Positions 52,702-62,496 of a stretch of 64,000 nt of DNA are shown here, one piece after another (position 1 is the first letter of the stretch; each line of letters opens with the position of its first letter). Source of the stretch: an uncultured Halomonas sp. (lineage in GTDB: Bacteria > Pseudomonadota > Gammaproteobacteria > Pseudomonadales > Halomonadaceae); contig NZ_CAMPKE010000008.1 in NCBI RefSeq assembly GCF_946887195.1, positions 62,001-126,000 of the forward strand. The letters are read 5' to 3'. The translations under genes and the position numbers were made by a program. Below the pieces are notes generated by a model, which searched no databases, was not told where the DNA came from, and worked only from the letters and a program-made list of their open reading frames with translations.

Positions 52702-53886
52702 ATGCGTATCTATCTGGTCGCGGGCGAGCTTTCCGGAGATATCCTCGGTGCGGGGCTGATGCGCTCGCTCAGGGCGCGCCACGCCGATATCGAGTTTCGC
52801 GGCATCGGCGGGCCGCGCATGATCGCCGAAGGTCTCGATAGCCTCTATCCGCTGGAGACGCTATCGGTGATGGGCCTGGTCGAAGTGCTCAAGCATCTGC
52901 CCGAGTTGCTGCGGGTCCGTCGCCATCTCAAGCGAGATGCACTGGCCTGGCGGCCGGACGTCATGGTCGGTATCGATGCGCCCGATTTCAATCTGGGGCT
53001 CGAGCGGGCGCTGCGCGAGACCGGGATCGCCACCGTGCATTACGTCAGCCCCTCGGTGTGGGCCTGGCGCCAGGGCCGGGTCAAGGGCATCGCCCGTGCG
53101 GTGGATGCCATGCTGACGCTTCTGCCATTCGAAGCCGCCTTCTACGAACGTCACCGGGTGCCGGTGGCCTTCGTCGGCCATCCGCTGGCCGACGAGTTGC
53201 CACTGATCAACGACCGCGACGCCGCGCGCGCCGAGCTAGGATTGCCATCCACGGCGCCGGTGCTGGCGATATTACCGGGATCGCGGGCCAACGAGATTCG
53301 CTTTCTCGGCGCGACCTTTCTCGCTGCCGCCGAGCGCCTGTGCGAGCGCATCGCTGCGTTGCGCCTGGTGATTCCCGCCGCCACTGCACAGCGCCGTCGC
53401 GAGCTTGAAGCGCTGCTGACGGGTTATCCGGCAGTGCATGAGCGGCTGACGCTGACCGATGGTCAGTCGCGCGAGGCGATGGTCGCCAGCGACGCCGTAC
53501 TGCTGGCCTCCGGCACCGCGGCGCTGGAAGCGATGCTCTGCCACCGCCCGATGGTGGTCGCCTACAGGATGGCGCCGGCGACTCACTGGCTGGCGCAGCG
53601 GCTGGTCAAGACCGAGTGGATCTCGCTGCCCAATCTGATTGCCCGCGAGACCCTGGTGCCCGAGCTGATCCAGCACGCCGCAACGCCCGAGGCGATCGCC
53701 GAGCATCTCATGACCTGGCTCGACGACAGCGCTGCCCGCCAGGCGCTGGAGGCGCGTTTCGCGACGCTGCATGCCGACCTGCAATGCGGTGCCAGCGAGC
53801 GTGCCGCCGAGGCGATAACCGCACTCGTCGAGGGCCGCCCACTGCCTGGGCAGCTCGCGCCGAACGTAGAGGAGGGCGTGTCGTGA
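52702..53886 (+). CDS. lpxB: Lipid-A-disaccharide synthase
   Basis: LpxB, a GT-B fold glycosyltransferase (family GT19), joins two acylated glucosamines to the lipid A disaccharide. The 394-residue product starts [23 protein letters not shown] and has [34 protein letters not shown] (about residues 35-68), [19 protein letters not shown] (about 113-131), [13 protein letters not shown] (about 192) and [21 protein letters not shown] (about 272-292). It overlaps rnhB by 4 bp. Confidence 0.97.
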   Translation: MRIYLVAGELSGDILGAGLMRSLRARHADIEFRGIGGPRMIAEGLDSLYPLETLSVMGLVEVLKHLPELLRVRRHLKRDALAWRPDVMVGIDAPDFNLGLERALRETGIATVHYVSPSVWAWRQGRVKGIARAVDAMLTLLPFEAAFYERHRVPVAFVGHPLADELPLINDRDAARAELGLPSTAPVLAILPGSRANEIRFLGATFLAAAERLCERIAALRLVIPAATAQRRRELEALLTGYPAVHERLTLTDGQSREAMVASDAVLLASGTAALEAMLCHRPMVVAYRMAPATHWLAQRLVKTEWISLPNLIARETLVPELIQHAATPEAIAEHLMTWLDDSAARQALEARFATLHADLQCGASERAAEAITALVEGRPLPGQLAPNVEEGVS

Positions 53887-54503
53887 CGATGCTGGGCGAA
53901 GGCGCCTTCGCACCGCTGGTCATCGACTATGTCGGCGAGCGGCTGGCCGGCGTCGATGAAGTCGGTCGCGGACCCTTGGCCGGCGCGGTGGTTGCCGCGG
54001 CGGTGATTCTCGACCCATGCCGTCCCATCGATGGCATCAACGATTCCAAGCTGCTCTGCGAAAAACGCCGTCAGGCACTCGATGTCGAGATTCGCGAGCA
54101 TGCCCTGGCCTTCGCCGTGGCCGAGGCCTCGCCCGCCGAGATCGACGCACTGAATATCTATCATGCCACCCATCTGGCCATGCGCCGCGCCATCGACGCG
54201 TTGACGATTGCCGCCGAATACCTGTTGGTGGACGGCAATCGCCTACCGGGGCATGATTGTCCTGGCCAGGCGGTCATCAAGGGCGACGCTCGCCATCCGG
54301 CGATCGGTGCCGCCTCGATTCTGGCCAAGGTGGCCCGCGATGCGCAGATGGTGGCGCTGCACGAGCGCTTCCCCGATTACGGCTTCGCCCGCCACAAGGG
54401 CTACCCGACACCCGAGCACCTGGACGCGCTGATGCGCCTGGGGCCGCTGCCCGAACACCGCCGTTCGTTTGCGCCAGTAAGAAAGCATTTCGAGCGCTGC
54501 TGA
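53883..54503 (+). CDS. rnhB: Ribonuclease HII
   Basis: RNase HII cuts RNA in RNA-DNA hybrids and removes misincorporated ribonucleotides. The 206-residue product has the acidic motif [22 protein letters not shown] (about residues 22-43), [10 protein letters not shown] (about 115) and the second acid/helix block [27 protein letters not shown] (about 127-153). I start at GTG 53883, which overlaps lpxB by 4 bp and lies seven bases after AGAGGAGG; an ATG at 53889 is possible. dnaE follows 37 bp on. Confidence 0.96.
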   Translation: MTMLGEGAFAPLVIDYVGERLAGVDEVGRGPLAGAVVAAAVILDPCRPIDGINDSKLLCEKRRQALDVEIREHALAFAVAEASPAEIDALNIYHATHLAMRRAIDALTIAAEYLLVDGNRLPGHDCPGQAVIKGDARHPAIGAASILAKVARDAQMVALHERFPDYGFARHKGYPTPEHLDALMRLGPLPEHRRSFAPVRKHFERC

Positions 54504-54540
54504 AATCCCGACAGCGCCGCACAACACGCGAGCCCGATTT

Positions 54541-57500
54541 ATGACTACGCCCTTCGTCCACCTTCGCGTACACAGCGAATATTCTCTCGTCGATGGTCTG
54601 GTGCGCCTGAAACCCCTGGTCCAAGCCACTGCCGAGGCCGACATGCCGGCGGTGACCGTGACCGACGAAGCCAACCTGTTCGGGCTGGTCAAGGTCTACA
54701 AGGCGGCTCAGGGCGCCGGCCTCAAGCCGATCGTCGGCGCCGATCTGTGGCTCGAGAACCCGTTCGACGAGAGCCACCCCTACCGCCTGACCCTGCTGGC
54801 CATGGATAACGATGGCTACCGTAATCTCACCGAGCTGATCTCGCGCGGCTGGGTCGAAGGCCAGCGCCAGGGGCTGGCGATTCTCAAGAAGGCGTGGGTA
54901 TTCGCCCAGAGCGAGGGGTTGATCGCCTTGTCCGGTGCGCGTGAAGGCGAGATCGGCCGCTGCCTGCTCGCCGATCACGAGGAAGAGGCGCGCGAGCTGC
55001 TCAGCGAGTGGCAGCGCTACTTTCCCGGGCGCTTCTATCTCGAACTCACCCGCACCGGGCGCCAATACGAAGAGGAGTGCGTGCATCTGTCGGTGGCGCT
55101 GGCGACCCGTACCGGCACGCCGGTGGTCGCCACCAACGATGTGCGCTTTTTGCAACGCGAGGATTTCTGGGCTCACGAGACCCGCGTGTCGATCGGCGAG
55201 GGCAAGGCGCTCGACGATCCGCGCCGCGAGCGGCGTTACAGCGAAGAGCAATACCTGAAAACCCCGCAGGAGATGGCTGAGCTATTCGCCGATATCCCCG
55301 AGGCGCTGGAAAACAGCGTGATGATCGCCGCGCGCTGCAATACCGACGTGCGCCTCGGTGAGATATTCCTGCCCGAGTTCCCGGTTCCCGAGGGCATGAC
55401 CCTGGAAGAGTACTTTCGCAAGGTCTCTCACGATGGCCTCGGCGAGCGCCTCTATCAGCTCTTCGACAGTCCCAACGCGATCTACGCCGGACGCGATCGC
55501 GCCGAGCACGAGCCCATCTATCGCCAGCGTCTGGATTTCGAGCTCGACATCATCCTGCAGATGGGCTTTCCCGGTTACTTCCTGATCGTCATGGACTTCA
55601 TCCAGTGGGCCAAGGACAACGATGTGCCGGTGGGCCCGGGTCGCGGTTCCGGTGCCGGCTCGCTGGTGGCCTACGCGCAGAAGATCACCGATCTCGATCC
55701 ACTGGAATACGACCTGCTGTTCGAGCGCTTCTTGAACCCCGAACGCGTATCGATGCCCGATTTCGATGTCGATTTCTGTATGGAGAAGCGCGATAGCGTC
55801 ATCGATTACGTGGCAAGCCGCTATGGCCGCAACGCGGTATCGCAGATCGTCACCTTCGGCACCATGGCCGCCAAGGCGGTGGTGCGCGACGTGGCGCGTG
55901 CCCAGGGCAAGCCCTACTCGCTGGGTGACAAGCTCTCCAAGCTGATCCCGTTCGAGGTCGGCATGACCCTGGCCAAGGCGTTCGAGCAGGAAGAGGCGCT
56001 GCGCGATCATCTCGCCGGCGACGAAGAGGCCCAGGAAATCTGGGACATGGCGATCAAGCTCGAAGGCGTTACGCGCGGCACCGGCAAGCACGCCGGCGGG
56101 GTGGTGATCGCGCCGACCAAATTGACCGACTTCTCGCCGCTGCTGTGCGACGAGGGCGGCAACGGCCTGATGGTGCAGTTCGACAAGAACGACATCGAGG
56201 AGGCTGGGCTGGTCAAGTTCGACTTCCTGGGTCTGCGTACGCTGACCATCATCGACTGGGCGCTCGAAATGGTCGATGCGGTGCGCGCACGCCAGGGCGA
56301 AGGCCCGCTGGATATCACCAGCATTCCGCTCGACGACGCAGCGACCTTCGAAATGCTCAAGAAGGCCGAGACCACGGCGGTGTTCCAGCTCGAATCGCGC
56401 GGCATGAAGGAGTTGATCAAACGCCTGCAGCCCGACTCGCTGGAGGACATGATCGCACTCGTCGCGCTGTTTCGTCCCGGCCCGCTGCAATCGGGCATGG
56501 TCGACGACTTCATCAACCGCAAGCATGGTCGCGCCGAGCTCTCCTACCCGCACCCGGATTACCAGCACGAGTGGCTCAAGCCGGTGCTCGAGCCCACCTA
56601 CGGCGTCATCCTCTATCAGGAACAGGTGATGCAGATCGCTCAGGTGCTGGCCGGTTACAGCCTGGGTCAGGCCGATATGCTGCGCCGGGCGATGGGCAAG
56701 AAGAAGCCCGAGGAGATGGCCAAGCAGCGCGATGGCTTCATGGAGGGCTGCGCCGCCAACGGCATCGACAAGGATCTCGCCGGCAATATCTTCGACCTGG
56801 TGGAAAAATTCGCCGGCTACGGCTTCAACAAATCGCACTCGGCGGCCTACGGATTGGTCTCCTATCAGACCGCCTGGCTCAAGACGCGCTATCCAGGGCC
56901 ATTCATGGCCGCGGTGCTGTCCACCGAGATGGACAATCTCGACAAGGTGGTGCCGCTGATCGAGGAGTGCCGCAACCTGGGTCTGACGGTGACCCCACCG
57001 GATGTCAACGTCGGGGCCTACAAGTTCACCGTCGACGGCGACGGCCGGGTGGTCTATGGCCTGGGCGCGATTCGTGGCGTCGGCGAAGGGCCGATCGGCG
57101 CGATCGTCGAGGCGCGCACGAGCGACGGGCCGTTCGCCGATCTGTTCGACTTCTGCCGCCGCGTCGATTCCAAACGCATGAACAAGCGCACCCTGGAGGC
57201 GCTGATCCGCGCCGGCGCCCTGGATAACCTCGGCCCATCGCGTGCGGTGCTCGCCGCGGCGTTGGAAGATGCGCTGAAGGCAGCGGCGCAGAGCAGTGCC
57301 AACGCCAACCTGGGTATGGTCGATATGTTCGGTGAGGCGTTCGCCGAGCCCGAGGCCGGCGACGGCTATGCCGCCTATCTACAGGTACGCGACTGGAGCG
57401 ACAAGGAGCGTCTGGCCGGCGAGAAGGATACCTTGGGGCTGTATCTCACCGGGCACCCCATCGACGAGTACGAGAAGGAGCTTTCACGCTTCGTCTCGAC

Positions 57501-58044
57501 GCGCATCAGCGATCTCAAGCCATCGCGTGAGCCGCAGCGCGTCGCCGGGCTGGTGGTGGCGATGCGCACCATGAAGTCCAAGCGCGGCGATACCATGGCC
57601 TTCGTCACCCTCGATGACCGTACCGGGCGCATCGAGGCCTCGCTGTTCGGTGAGTTGTTCGATCAGGTGCGCAATACCCTGGGCCAGGACCAGGTGTTGA
57701 TCGTCGAGGGCGAGGTGGCCAGCGACGATTACTCCGGCGGGCTGCGCCTGCGCGGCAAGGAGATTACCCTGATGGTCGAGGCGCGCCGGCGCTACGGCGA
57801 AGCGGTGGAGTTGTCGGTGGATGGCACGCGGCTCAATGGACGCTTCATCGATAGCCTGCGCGATAGCCTCGTCCCCTGGCGCGATAGCGACGGCCTGCCG
57901 GTGCGCGTCAAATACCGCAACACCCGCGCCAGCGGCTGGCTGGAGCTGGGCGGCGAGTGGAAGGTCGCACCCGCCGATGAGTTGATGGTCGCGCTGCGCG
58001 AGGTCGAGGGCCAGGATGGCGTGCGTCTTAAATACCGCGGCTGA
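54541..58044 (+). CDS. dnaE: DNA polymerase III subunit alpha
   Basis: DnaE is the replicative polymerase subunit. The 1167-residue protein has an N-terminal PHP domain (FVHLRVHSEYSLVDGLVRLKPLV, about residues 5-27), the polymerase palm with the catalytic aspartates in MPDFDVDFCMEKRDSVIDYVASRYG (about 404-428) preceded by GPGRGSGAGSLVAYAQKITDLDPL, the tandem HhH region (GFNKSHSAAYGLVSYQTAWLK, about 760-780) and a C-terminal OB fold (RVAGLVVAMRTMKSKRGDTMAFVTLDDRTGRIEASLF, about 1000-1036). Length and motif order match E. coli DnaE1. It is followed by repeat family 2. Confidence 0.98.
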   Translation: MTTPFVHLRVHSEYSLVDGLVRLKPLVQATAEADMPAVTVTDEANLFGLVKVYKAAQGAGLKPIVGADLWLENPFDESHPYRLTLLAMDNDGYRNLTELISRGWVEGQRQGLAILKKAWVFAQSEGLIALSGAREGEIGRCLLADHEEEARELLSEWQRYFPGRFYLELTRTGRQYEEECVHLSVALATRTGTPVVATNDVRFLQREDFWAHETRVSIGEGKALDDPRRERRYSEEQYLKTPQEMAELFADIPEALENSVMIAARCNTDVRLGEIFLPEFPVPEGMTLEEYFRKVSHDGLGERLYQLFDSPNAIYAGRDRAEHEPIYRQRLDFELDIILQMGFPGYFLIVMDFIQWAKDNDVPVGPGRGSGAGSLVAYAQKITDLDPLEYDLLFERFLNPERVSMPDFDVDFCMEKRDSVIDYVASRYGRNAVSQIVTFGTMAAKAVVRDVARAQGKPYSLGDKLSKLIPFEVGMTLAKAFEQEEALRDHLAGDEEAQEIWDMAIKLEGVTRGTGKHAGGVVIAPTKLTDFSPLLCDEGGNGLMVQFDKNDIEEAGLVKFDFLGLRTLTIIDWALEMVDAVRARQGEGPLDITSIPLDDAATFEMLKKAETTAVFQLESRGMKELIKRLQPDSLEDMIALVALFRPGPLQSGMVDDFINRKHGRAELSYPHPDYQHEWLKPVLEPTYGVILYQEQVMQIAQVLAGYSLGQADMLRRAMGKKKPEEMAKQRDGFMEGCAANGIDKDLAGNIFDLVEKFAGYGFNKSHSAAYGLVSYQTAWLKTRYPGPFMAAVLSTEMDNLDKVVPLIEECRNLGLTVTPPDVNVGAYKFTVDGDGRVVYGLGAIRGVGEGPIGAIVEARTSDGPFADLFDFCRRVDSKRMNKRTLEALIRAGALDNLGPSRAVLAAALEDALKAAAQSSANANLGMVDMFGEAFAEPEAGDGYAAYLQVRDWSDKERLAGEKDTLGLYLTGHPIDEYEKELSRFVSTRISDLKPSREPQRVAGLVVAMRTMKSKRGDTMAFVTLDDRTGRIEASLFGELFDQVRNTLGQDQVLIVEGEVASDDYSGGLRLRGKEITLMVEARRRYGEAVELSVDGTRLNGRFIDSLRDSLVPWRDSDGLPVRVKYRNTRASGWLELGGEWKVAPADELMVALREVEGQDGVRLKYRG

Positions 58045-58055
58045 GAACTCGCAGT

Positions 58056-58278
58056 GCAGGGCTATCGCAGTTGGAGTATGCGGGAGGCCAGGAACAGGTC
58101 GAAGTGAGGGTCTTTTGCCATGGCCGGAAAAGGCTCCATGCAATTCCGGCATTTCCGCCATCCATGGCGGTCAGATAGCAAAAGTAGCGCCCATGGAGGG
58201 GTTTACAGCGCCCTCACGAAGACCTGCTGCTGGACTAATTCGATAATTAGGCTGCCCAAGCATCTGCGATTGCCCTGG
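58056..58278 (+). repeat. Dispersed repeat family 2, copy 2 (about 223 bp)
   Basis: This matches the minus strand of 11592-11764 along both flanks, starting GGGCTATCGCAGTTGGAGTA 12 bases after the dnaE stop. It differs by about 54 extra bases (58124-58177) inserted in the centre of the 22-bp palindrome of copy 1. The extra part contains its own inverted pieces (CCGGAA/TTCCGG and CCATGG). No gene is visible in the dnaE-accA gap of 384 bp. Confidence 0.85.
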
Positions 58279-58384
58279 CTCGCGATGAGCCCACCTTGCG
58301 TGAGCAGGCCAAGGTGCGATAATGCGCGATTAGCTAACCGTACCGTTTTGCGCTTTTACAGCCGAGGCCTTCAGGCTACCTATT

Positions 58385-58436
58385 TCAAAAAGCGGAAGCC
58401 CTATTAATCTTCGAAAAGCAGAAGCCTTATGAATCC
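58385..58436 (+). repeat. Imperfect 26-bp tandem duplication over the accA start
   Basis: Units 58385-58410 and 58411-58436 match at 21 of 26 positions by eye (AAGCGGAAGCCCTATTAAT against AAGCAGAAGCCTTATGAAT). The second unit contains the ribosome site (AGAAG) and the ATG of accA; in the first, the start position has decayed to ATT. Confidence 0.75.
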
Positions 58437-59382
58437 CAATTATCTGGATTTTGAACAGCCGATTGCCGAGCTGCAGTCGAAGATCGAGGAGCTGCGGCTG
58501 GTCGGCAACGACAGCAAGATCAATATCAACGACGAAATCGGCAAGCTCCAGGAAAAGAGCAAGAAGCTCACCGAATCGATCTTTCGCGACCTTTCCGCCT
58601 GGCAGGTGTCGCAGCTCTCGCGCCACCCGCAGCGCCCCTACACGCTGGATTATCTCGATAGCGTGTTCAGCGATTTCGACGAGTTGCACGGCGATCGCCA
58701 CTTCGCCGACGACGCCGCCATCGTTGGTGGCATCGCGCGTCTCGACGACAAGCCCGTCATGGTGATCGGCCATCAGAAGGGCCGCGACGTGAAGGAGAAG
58801 GTCCGCCGCAACTTCGGCATGCCGCGTCCCGAAGGCTATCGCAAGGCGTGCCGGCTGATGGAAATGGCCGAGCGCTTCAAGCTGCCGGTGCTGACCTTCA
58901 TCGATACGCCCGGCGCCTATCCCGGCATCGATGCCGAGGAGCGCGGTCAGTCCGAGGCCATCGCCTACAACCTGGCGGTGATGTCGCGGCTCAGGACGCC
59001 GATCGTCGCTACCGTGGTCGGCGAGGGTGGCTCCGGCGGCGCGCTGGCGATCGGTGTCTGCGACGAACTGGCGATGCTGCAGTACTCGACCTACTCGGTG
59101 ATCTCACCGGAGGGCTGCGCGTCGATTCTATGGAAGAGCGCCGAGAAGGCCTCCGATGCCGCTCACGCCATGGGCATCACCGCCGAACGCCTGAAGGAAC
59201 TGGGCTTCGTCGATACCCTGATCGAAGAGCCACTAGGTGGCGCGCACCGCCATCCGCGGGCCACCGCCGAGCGCATCAAGGAGTCGCTGCTGGCGAGCCT
59301 CGAGCGTCTCGAGTCGATGGAAACGGACGAACTGCTCGAACGCCGGTATCAGCGACTGATGAGTTACGGCGCCCCGGCTTAA
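58429..59382 (+). CDS. accA: Acetyl-CoA carboxylase carboxyltransferase subunit alpha
   Basis: AccA with AccD transfers the carboxyl group from biotin to acetyl-CoA, starting fatty acid synthesis. The 317-residue product starts [23 protein letters not shown], with an N-terminal helical hairpin and a crotonase-fold core: [24 protein letters not shown] (about residues 126-149), [24 protein letters not shown] (about 156-179), [15 protein letters not shown] (about 195-209) and [16 protein letters not shown] (about 227). The start region carries a short tandem duplication. A family 3 repeat begins at the base after its stop. Confidence 0.98.
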   Translation: MNPNYLDFEQPIAELQSKIEELRLVGNDSKININDEIGKLQEKSKKLTESIFRDLSAWQVSQLSRHPQRPYTLDYLDSVFSDFDELHGDRHFADDAAIVGGIARLDDKPVMVIGHQKGRDVKEKVRRNFGMPRPEGYRKACRLMEMAERFKLPVLTFIDTPGAYPGIDAEERGQSEAIAYNLAVMSRLRTPIVATVVGEGGSGGALAIGVCDELAMLQYSTYSVISPEGCASILWKSAEKASDAAHAMGITAERLKELGFVDTLIEEPLGGAHRHPRATAERIKESLLASLERLESMETDELLERRYQRLMSYGAPA

Positions 59383-59504
59383 CGGCCCTTTCTGCGCTCG
59401 GTCAGGCGTTGTTGGAAAAGACCTCACGATGCTCATTTACGACTAGTAAACTGCGCTCGCTCGGTCTTTTCCGCCTAGCCTGACCATCGCTCGAAGCGGG
59501 CCCG
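59383..59504 (+). repeat. Dispersed palindromic repeat family 3, copy 4
   Basis: This copy starts at the base after the accA stop. GGAAAAGACC and GGTCTTTTCC are perfect arms around the core GATGCTCATTTAC, TAGTAAACTGCGCTCG. TAGCCTGACCATCGCTCG near the right side is nearly identical to copy 1 (TAGCCTGACCATCGTTCG). It fills most of the accA-tilS gap. Confidence 0.85.
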
Positions 59505-59525
59505 CGGGTCTAGAGAATCGCCCAC

Positions 59526-60794
59526 ATGTCCCTCGACTCTGTAACCACCGAAGCGCTAGCGCGAACCCCAACAAATCGTCCGGTCTGGGTCGCGCTGTCC
59601 GGCGGTCTCGACTCCTGCCTGCTGCTGACGCTGGCCGCCCAGGCGGCGCATCGCCATCCCCGTCCTCTGCGTGCCGTACACGTGAACCATGGCCTGCAGG
59701 CCGCTGCGAACGATTTCGAGAATCACTGCCGCGCGCTGTGCTCGCGCCTTGGCGTACCGCTGTTCGTCGAGTGCGTACGGGTCGAGCCGACCGGGAAGGG
59801 GATCGAAGCGGCGGCGCGCGAGGCGCGTTATGCCGCCTTCGCCAAGCGGGTTGCAGCTGGCGAAACGCTGTGGCTGGCCCAGCACGGCGACGATCAGGCG
59901 GAAACGCTGCTGCTCGCCGCACTGCGTGGCAGCGGCGTGCGTGGGCTGGCAGGCATGCCTTTCGAGCGCGATTGGCAAGGGCGCCGTTTGACGCGGCCAC
60001 TGCTCGGGCACACACGAGCCGAACTCGAGCGTGAGGCCGGCGGTCTGGCGCTGCGCTGGGTCGAGGATCCCAGCAACCAGGATACCGATCTCGATCGCAA
60101 CTTTTTGCGTGGGCGGGCAATGCCGTTGCTGGCTTCCCGCTGGCCCGATGCGGGCCGCTTGCTGGCGCGCAGTGCCGAGTTGGCGGGCGAGGCCGATGGG
60201 CTGCTCGATGAACTCGCCGCGCTGGACCTGGCCGCCGTGGGCGGAAAGCCGGGTTGCATCCCGATAGCGGCATTGCTGGCGTTGTCCGCGCCGCGCCAAC
60301 GCTTGTTGGTGCGCTACGCCTGCCAGTGCCTGGCTTTGCCCACGCCGCCATCGGCGCGGTTGGCAACGTTGCTCTCGCAACTCGGTGGGCGTGACGACAC
60401 TCGGGTACATGTCGGCTGGCCGGGCGGCGAGGCGCGTCGCTGGCGCGGCGCGCTGTATCTGCAGGCGCCGCCAGCCGAGCCGCCAGTCGACTGGCGCGCC
60501 GAGTGGGATGGGCGCCCCGGCTTGATGACGCCGCTGGGCCGTATCGCCTGTTGCCTGCATGGCGAGCGCGAGGCTCACGCGAAACTGTTATTGACGTTAC
60601 GCCGTGGCGGCGAGTCGCTCCGGGTCGCCGGGCGTGGCCGGCGTGACGTCAAGCGCCTATTGCAGGAGGCCAATGTGCCGCCCTGGCAGCGCTCGCGCCA
60701 GTTGCTGGCCTGGCGCGACGACACGCTGATCGCCGTGCTGAATGTGGCTATCGCCGAGGGTTGGTCGCAGGTCGGCCCGGCATTCGACGCGTGA
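59526..60794 (+). CDS. tilS: tRNA(Ile)-lysidine synthetase
   Basis: TilS attaches lysine to C34 of the minor tRNA-Ile so that it reads AUA. The 422-residue protein has the PP-loop ATPase motif VALSGGLDSCLLL (about residues 22-34), the conserved HGDDQAETLLLAALRGSGVRGLAGM (about 120-144) and the C-terminal substrate-recognition domain (ESLRVAGRGRRDVKRLLQEANVPPWQRSRQLLAWRD, about 363-398). The HVNHGL motif is present at about residue 52. It converges on ppx, with stops three bases apart. Confidence 0.96.
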   Translation: MSLDSVTTEALARTPTNRPVWVALSGGLDSCLLLTLAAQAAHRHPRPLRAVHVNHGLQAAANDFENHCRALCSRLGVPLFVECVRVEPTGKGIEAAAREARYAAFAKRVAAGETLWLAQHGDDQAETLLLAALRGSGVRGLAGMPFERDWQGRRLTRPLLGHTRAELEREAGGLALRWVEDPSNQDTDLDRNFLRGRAMPLLASRWPDAGRLLARSAELAGEADGLLDELAALDLAAVGGKPGCIPIAALLALSAPRQRLLVRYACQCLALPTPPSARLATLLSQLGGRDDTRVHVGWPGGEARRWRGALYLQAPPAEPPVDWRAEWDGRPGLMTPLGRIACCLHGEREAHAKLLLTLRRGGESLRVAGRGRRDVKRLLQEANVPPWQRSRQLLAWRDDTLIAVLNVAIAEGWSQVGPAFDA

Positions 60795-60797
60795 AGT

Positions 60798-62324
60798 TCA
60801 GGCATCGGCCATGGCGTGGTCGATATCCAGGCGATAGCCGGCGGCATGCTGGTAGGCGCTCTCCTGTTGCAGATCGTCGAGCAACAGGGCGTGATCGGCC
60901 AGCGCCTCGGGTAGCGAGAGAGTCAGATTCTCGCCCTCGGCGCGCAGCAGAAAATCGCCGATCGGTTGCTCGGGACGCGAGTGGTTGAGGATCACCGCCA
61001 GGCGTAGCAGCCGGGCCAACCGTGCATAGTGCAGGCGCAAGCCGACGGGCAGCGATTCGAGCTCTTTTTGCGGAAACTTGCGACGGTGGGCGCGCACCAG
61101 AAACGCCAACGCGCGCTGCTCGGGGCGCGAGAAGCCCGCGAGGTCGGAGTGCTCGAGCAGATAGGCGCCATGGCGATGAAACTGGCTATGCGAGATAGCC
61201 AGGCCGATTTCGTGCAGCCGTGCCGCCCAGGCGAGAAACTGGCCCTGTTCGTCATCGAGCCGCCAGGCGCCGCGCAATTGCCCGAACGCCGCCGCGGCGC
61301 TGGCCGCGACATTATCGGCCTGGCGGGCTTCGATGCCATAGCGCCGGCGCAGGTTGGCCAGCGTCTGCAAACGCGAATCCTCGGGGGTGTTGCGCCCAGC
61401 CAGGTCGTAGAGCACGCCTTCGCGCAGGGCGCCATCGGAATAGCGCATGATGTGCAGATCGAAGGTCTCGAAAATCGCACAGAGTATCGCCACGCCGGCG
61501 GGAAATACCCTGGCGCGGTCGGCCTTGAGCCCCTCCAGGGCCACCTTGTCGAGGTGTTTGCAGGCAATCAATCGCTGGCGCAGCGCATACAGCCCATCGC
61601 GATGGATCAATCCATCGGGACTGTCGCCGCTGGCGGCGAGTACCGCGGCCACCGCCTTGATGGTGCCGCTCGAACCGACCGGATCGACCCATCCGAGCTC
61701 GAGATAGTGACGGCGAATGTTGGCCAGTTCGGAGCGGGCCGCCAGTTCGGCACGCCGAAAGCGCCGTTCGGTGATCTCGCCATCGATGAAGAAGCGCTGC
61801 GTATAAGCCACGCATCCCATGTGCAGGCTTTCCAGCGCCAGCGGCTCGAAATCCTCACCGATGATGAGTTCGGTGGAGCCGCCGCCGATGTCGACGATCA
61901 GCCGCTTGCCATGCACGTCGGCCAGGGCATGGGCCGCACCCAGATAGATCAGCCGCGCTTCCTCGCGGCCAGCGACGATTTCGATGGCATGCCCGAGCAG
62001 CGCCTCGGCGCGCTCGATCAGTGCCTGGCTATTGTGCGCGGTGCGCAGGGCGTTGGTGCCCACGATGCGTAGATGACGAGGCGCGATATCTTTGACGAAA
62101 GGGGCGAACTGAGCCAGGCAGGCCAGCGCGCGCTGCATCGCCTCTTCGTTCAGAGCGCCGTCTTCATCGAGCCCGGCGGCCAGTTGGACTTTCTCGCCGA
62201 GCTTGGCGACGACGTGAAGCTGGCCGTCCTGATAATTGGCCACCAGTAAGTGGAAACTGTTGGAGCCCAGATCGATAGCGGCGAGTCGGCAAGATTGCAA
62301 CGCCCCGGCATGCGTCCTGCTCAT
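60798..62324 (-). CDS. ppx: Exopolyphosphatase / guanosine pentaphosphate phosphohydrolase family
   Basis: Ppx releases phosphate from polyphosphate chains; related GppA converts pppGpp to ppGpp. The 508-residue protein begins MSRTHAGALQSCRLAAIDLGSNSFHLLVANYQDGQL, with the ASKHA ATPase loops DLGSNSFHLL (about residues 18-27) and IVDIGGGSTELIIGE (about 150-164), and a C-terminal HD-like region (AWAARLHEIGLAISHSQFHRHGAYLLEHSDLAGFSRPEQ). I chose the ATG at 62324; the frame runs on upstream only through repeat family 1, which is not coding. Length and lack of ppk nearby leave Ppx against GppA unresolved, but Ppx beside rho is usual. Confidence 0.92.
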   Translation of the reverse strand: MSRTHAGALQSCRLAAIDLGSNSFHLLVANYQDGQLHVVAKLGEKVQLAAGLDEDGALNEEAMQRALACLAQFAPFVKDIAPRHLRIVGTNALRTAHNSQALIERAEALLGHAIEIVAGREEARLIYLGAAHALADVHGKRLIVDIGGGSTELIIGEDFEPLALESLHMGCVAYTQRFFIDGEITERRFRRAELAARSELANIRRHYLELGWVDPVGSSGTIKAVAAVLAASGDSPDGLIHRDGLYALRQRLIACKHLDKVALEGLKADRARVFPAGVAILCAIFETFDLHIMRYSDGALREGVLYDLAGRNTPEDSRLQTLANLRRRYGIEARQADNVAASAAAAFGQLRGAWRLDDEQGQFLAWAARLHEIGLAISHSQFHRHGAYLLEHSDLAGFSRPEQRALAFLVRAHRRKFPQKELESLPVGLRLHYARLARLLRLAVILNHSRPEQPIGDFLLRAEGENLTLSLPEALADHALLLDDLQQESAYQHAAGYRLDIDHAMADA

Positions 62325-62353
62325 GCGCTGTCCTTGTGTTGTCCATGGGCCAA

Positions 62354-62496
62354 GGAACCACTGCATAAATGCCTGCACGAACGAATGGCTGCGTTGCGCG
62401 GTACTCGAAAGCTCGCCTAACCTTATGTTATGTCTCGCCTTCTGCGTTCCGTGCGCCTTGCCCTTCATTCCGTTCGACAATTTATTCAGCGATTCC
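62354..62496 (-). repeat. Dispersed repeat family 1, copy D (143 bp)
   Basis: This is the most symmetrical copy: the left end GGAACCACTGCATAAATG and the inverse of the right end GGAATCGCTGAATAAATT are clear inverted repeats. It lies 29 bp upstream of the ppx start, so it is the only family 1 copy not placed at a 3' end. Open frames through it give spurious N-terminal extensions of ppx. Confidence 0.85.

Noticed and set aside
55282..56838. A 518-codon open frame antisense to dnaE
   Set aside because: dnaE has all motifs on the plus strand. Long antisense frames are common in GC-rich genes, and the predicted protein has no recognisable domain.
58120..58407. A small ORF (also at 11514-11792) that could be annotated as a hypothetical protein
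   Set aside because: Both lie inside repeat family 2. The shared peptide reflects repeated DNA, and the frame differs between the copies around the 54-bp segment.
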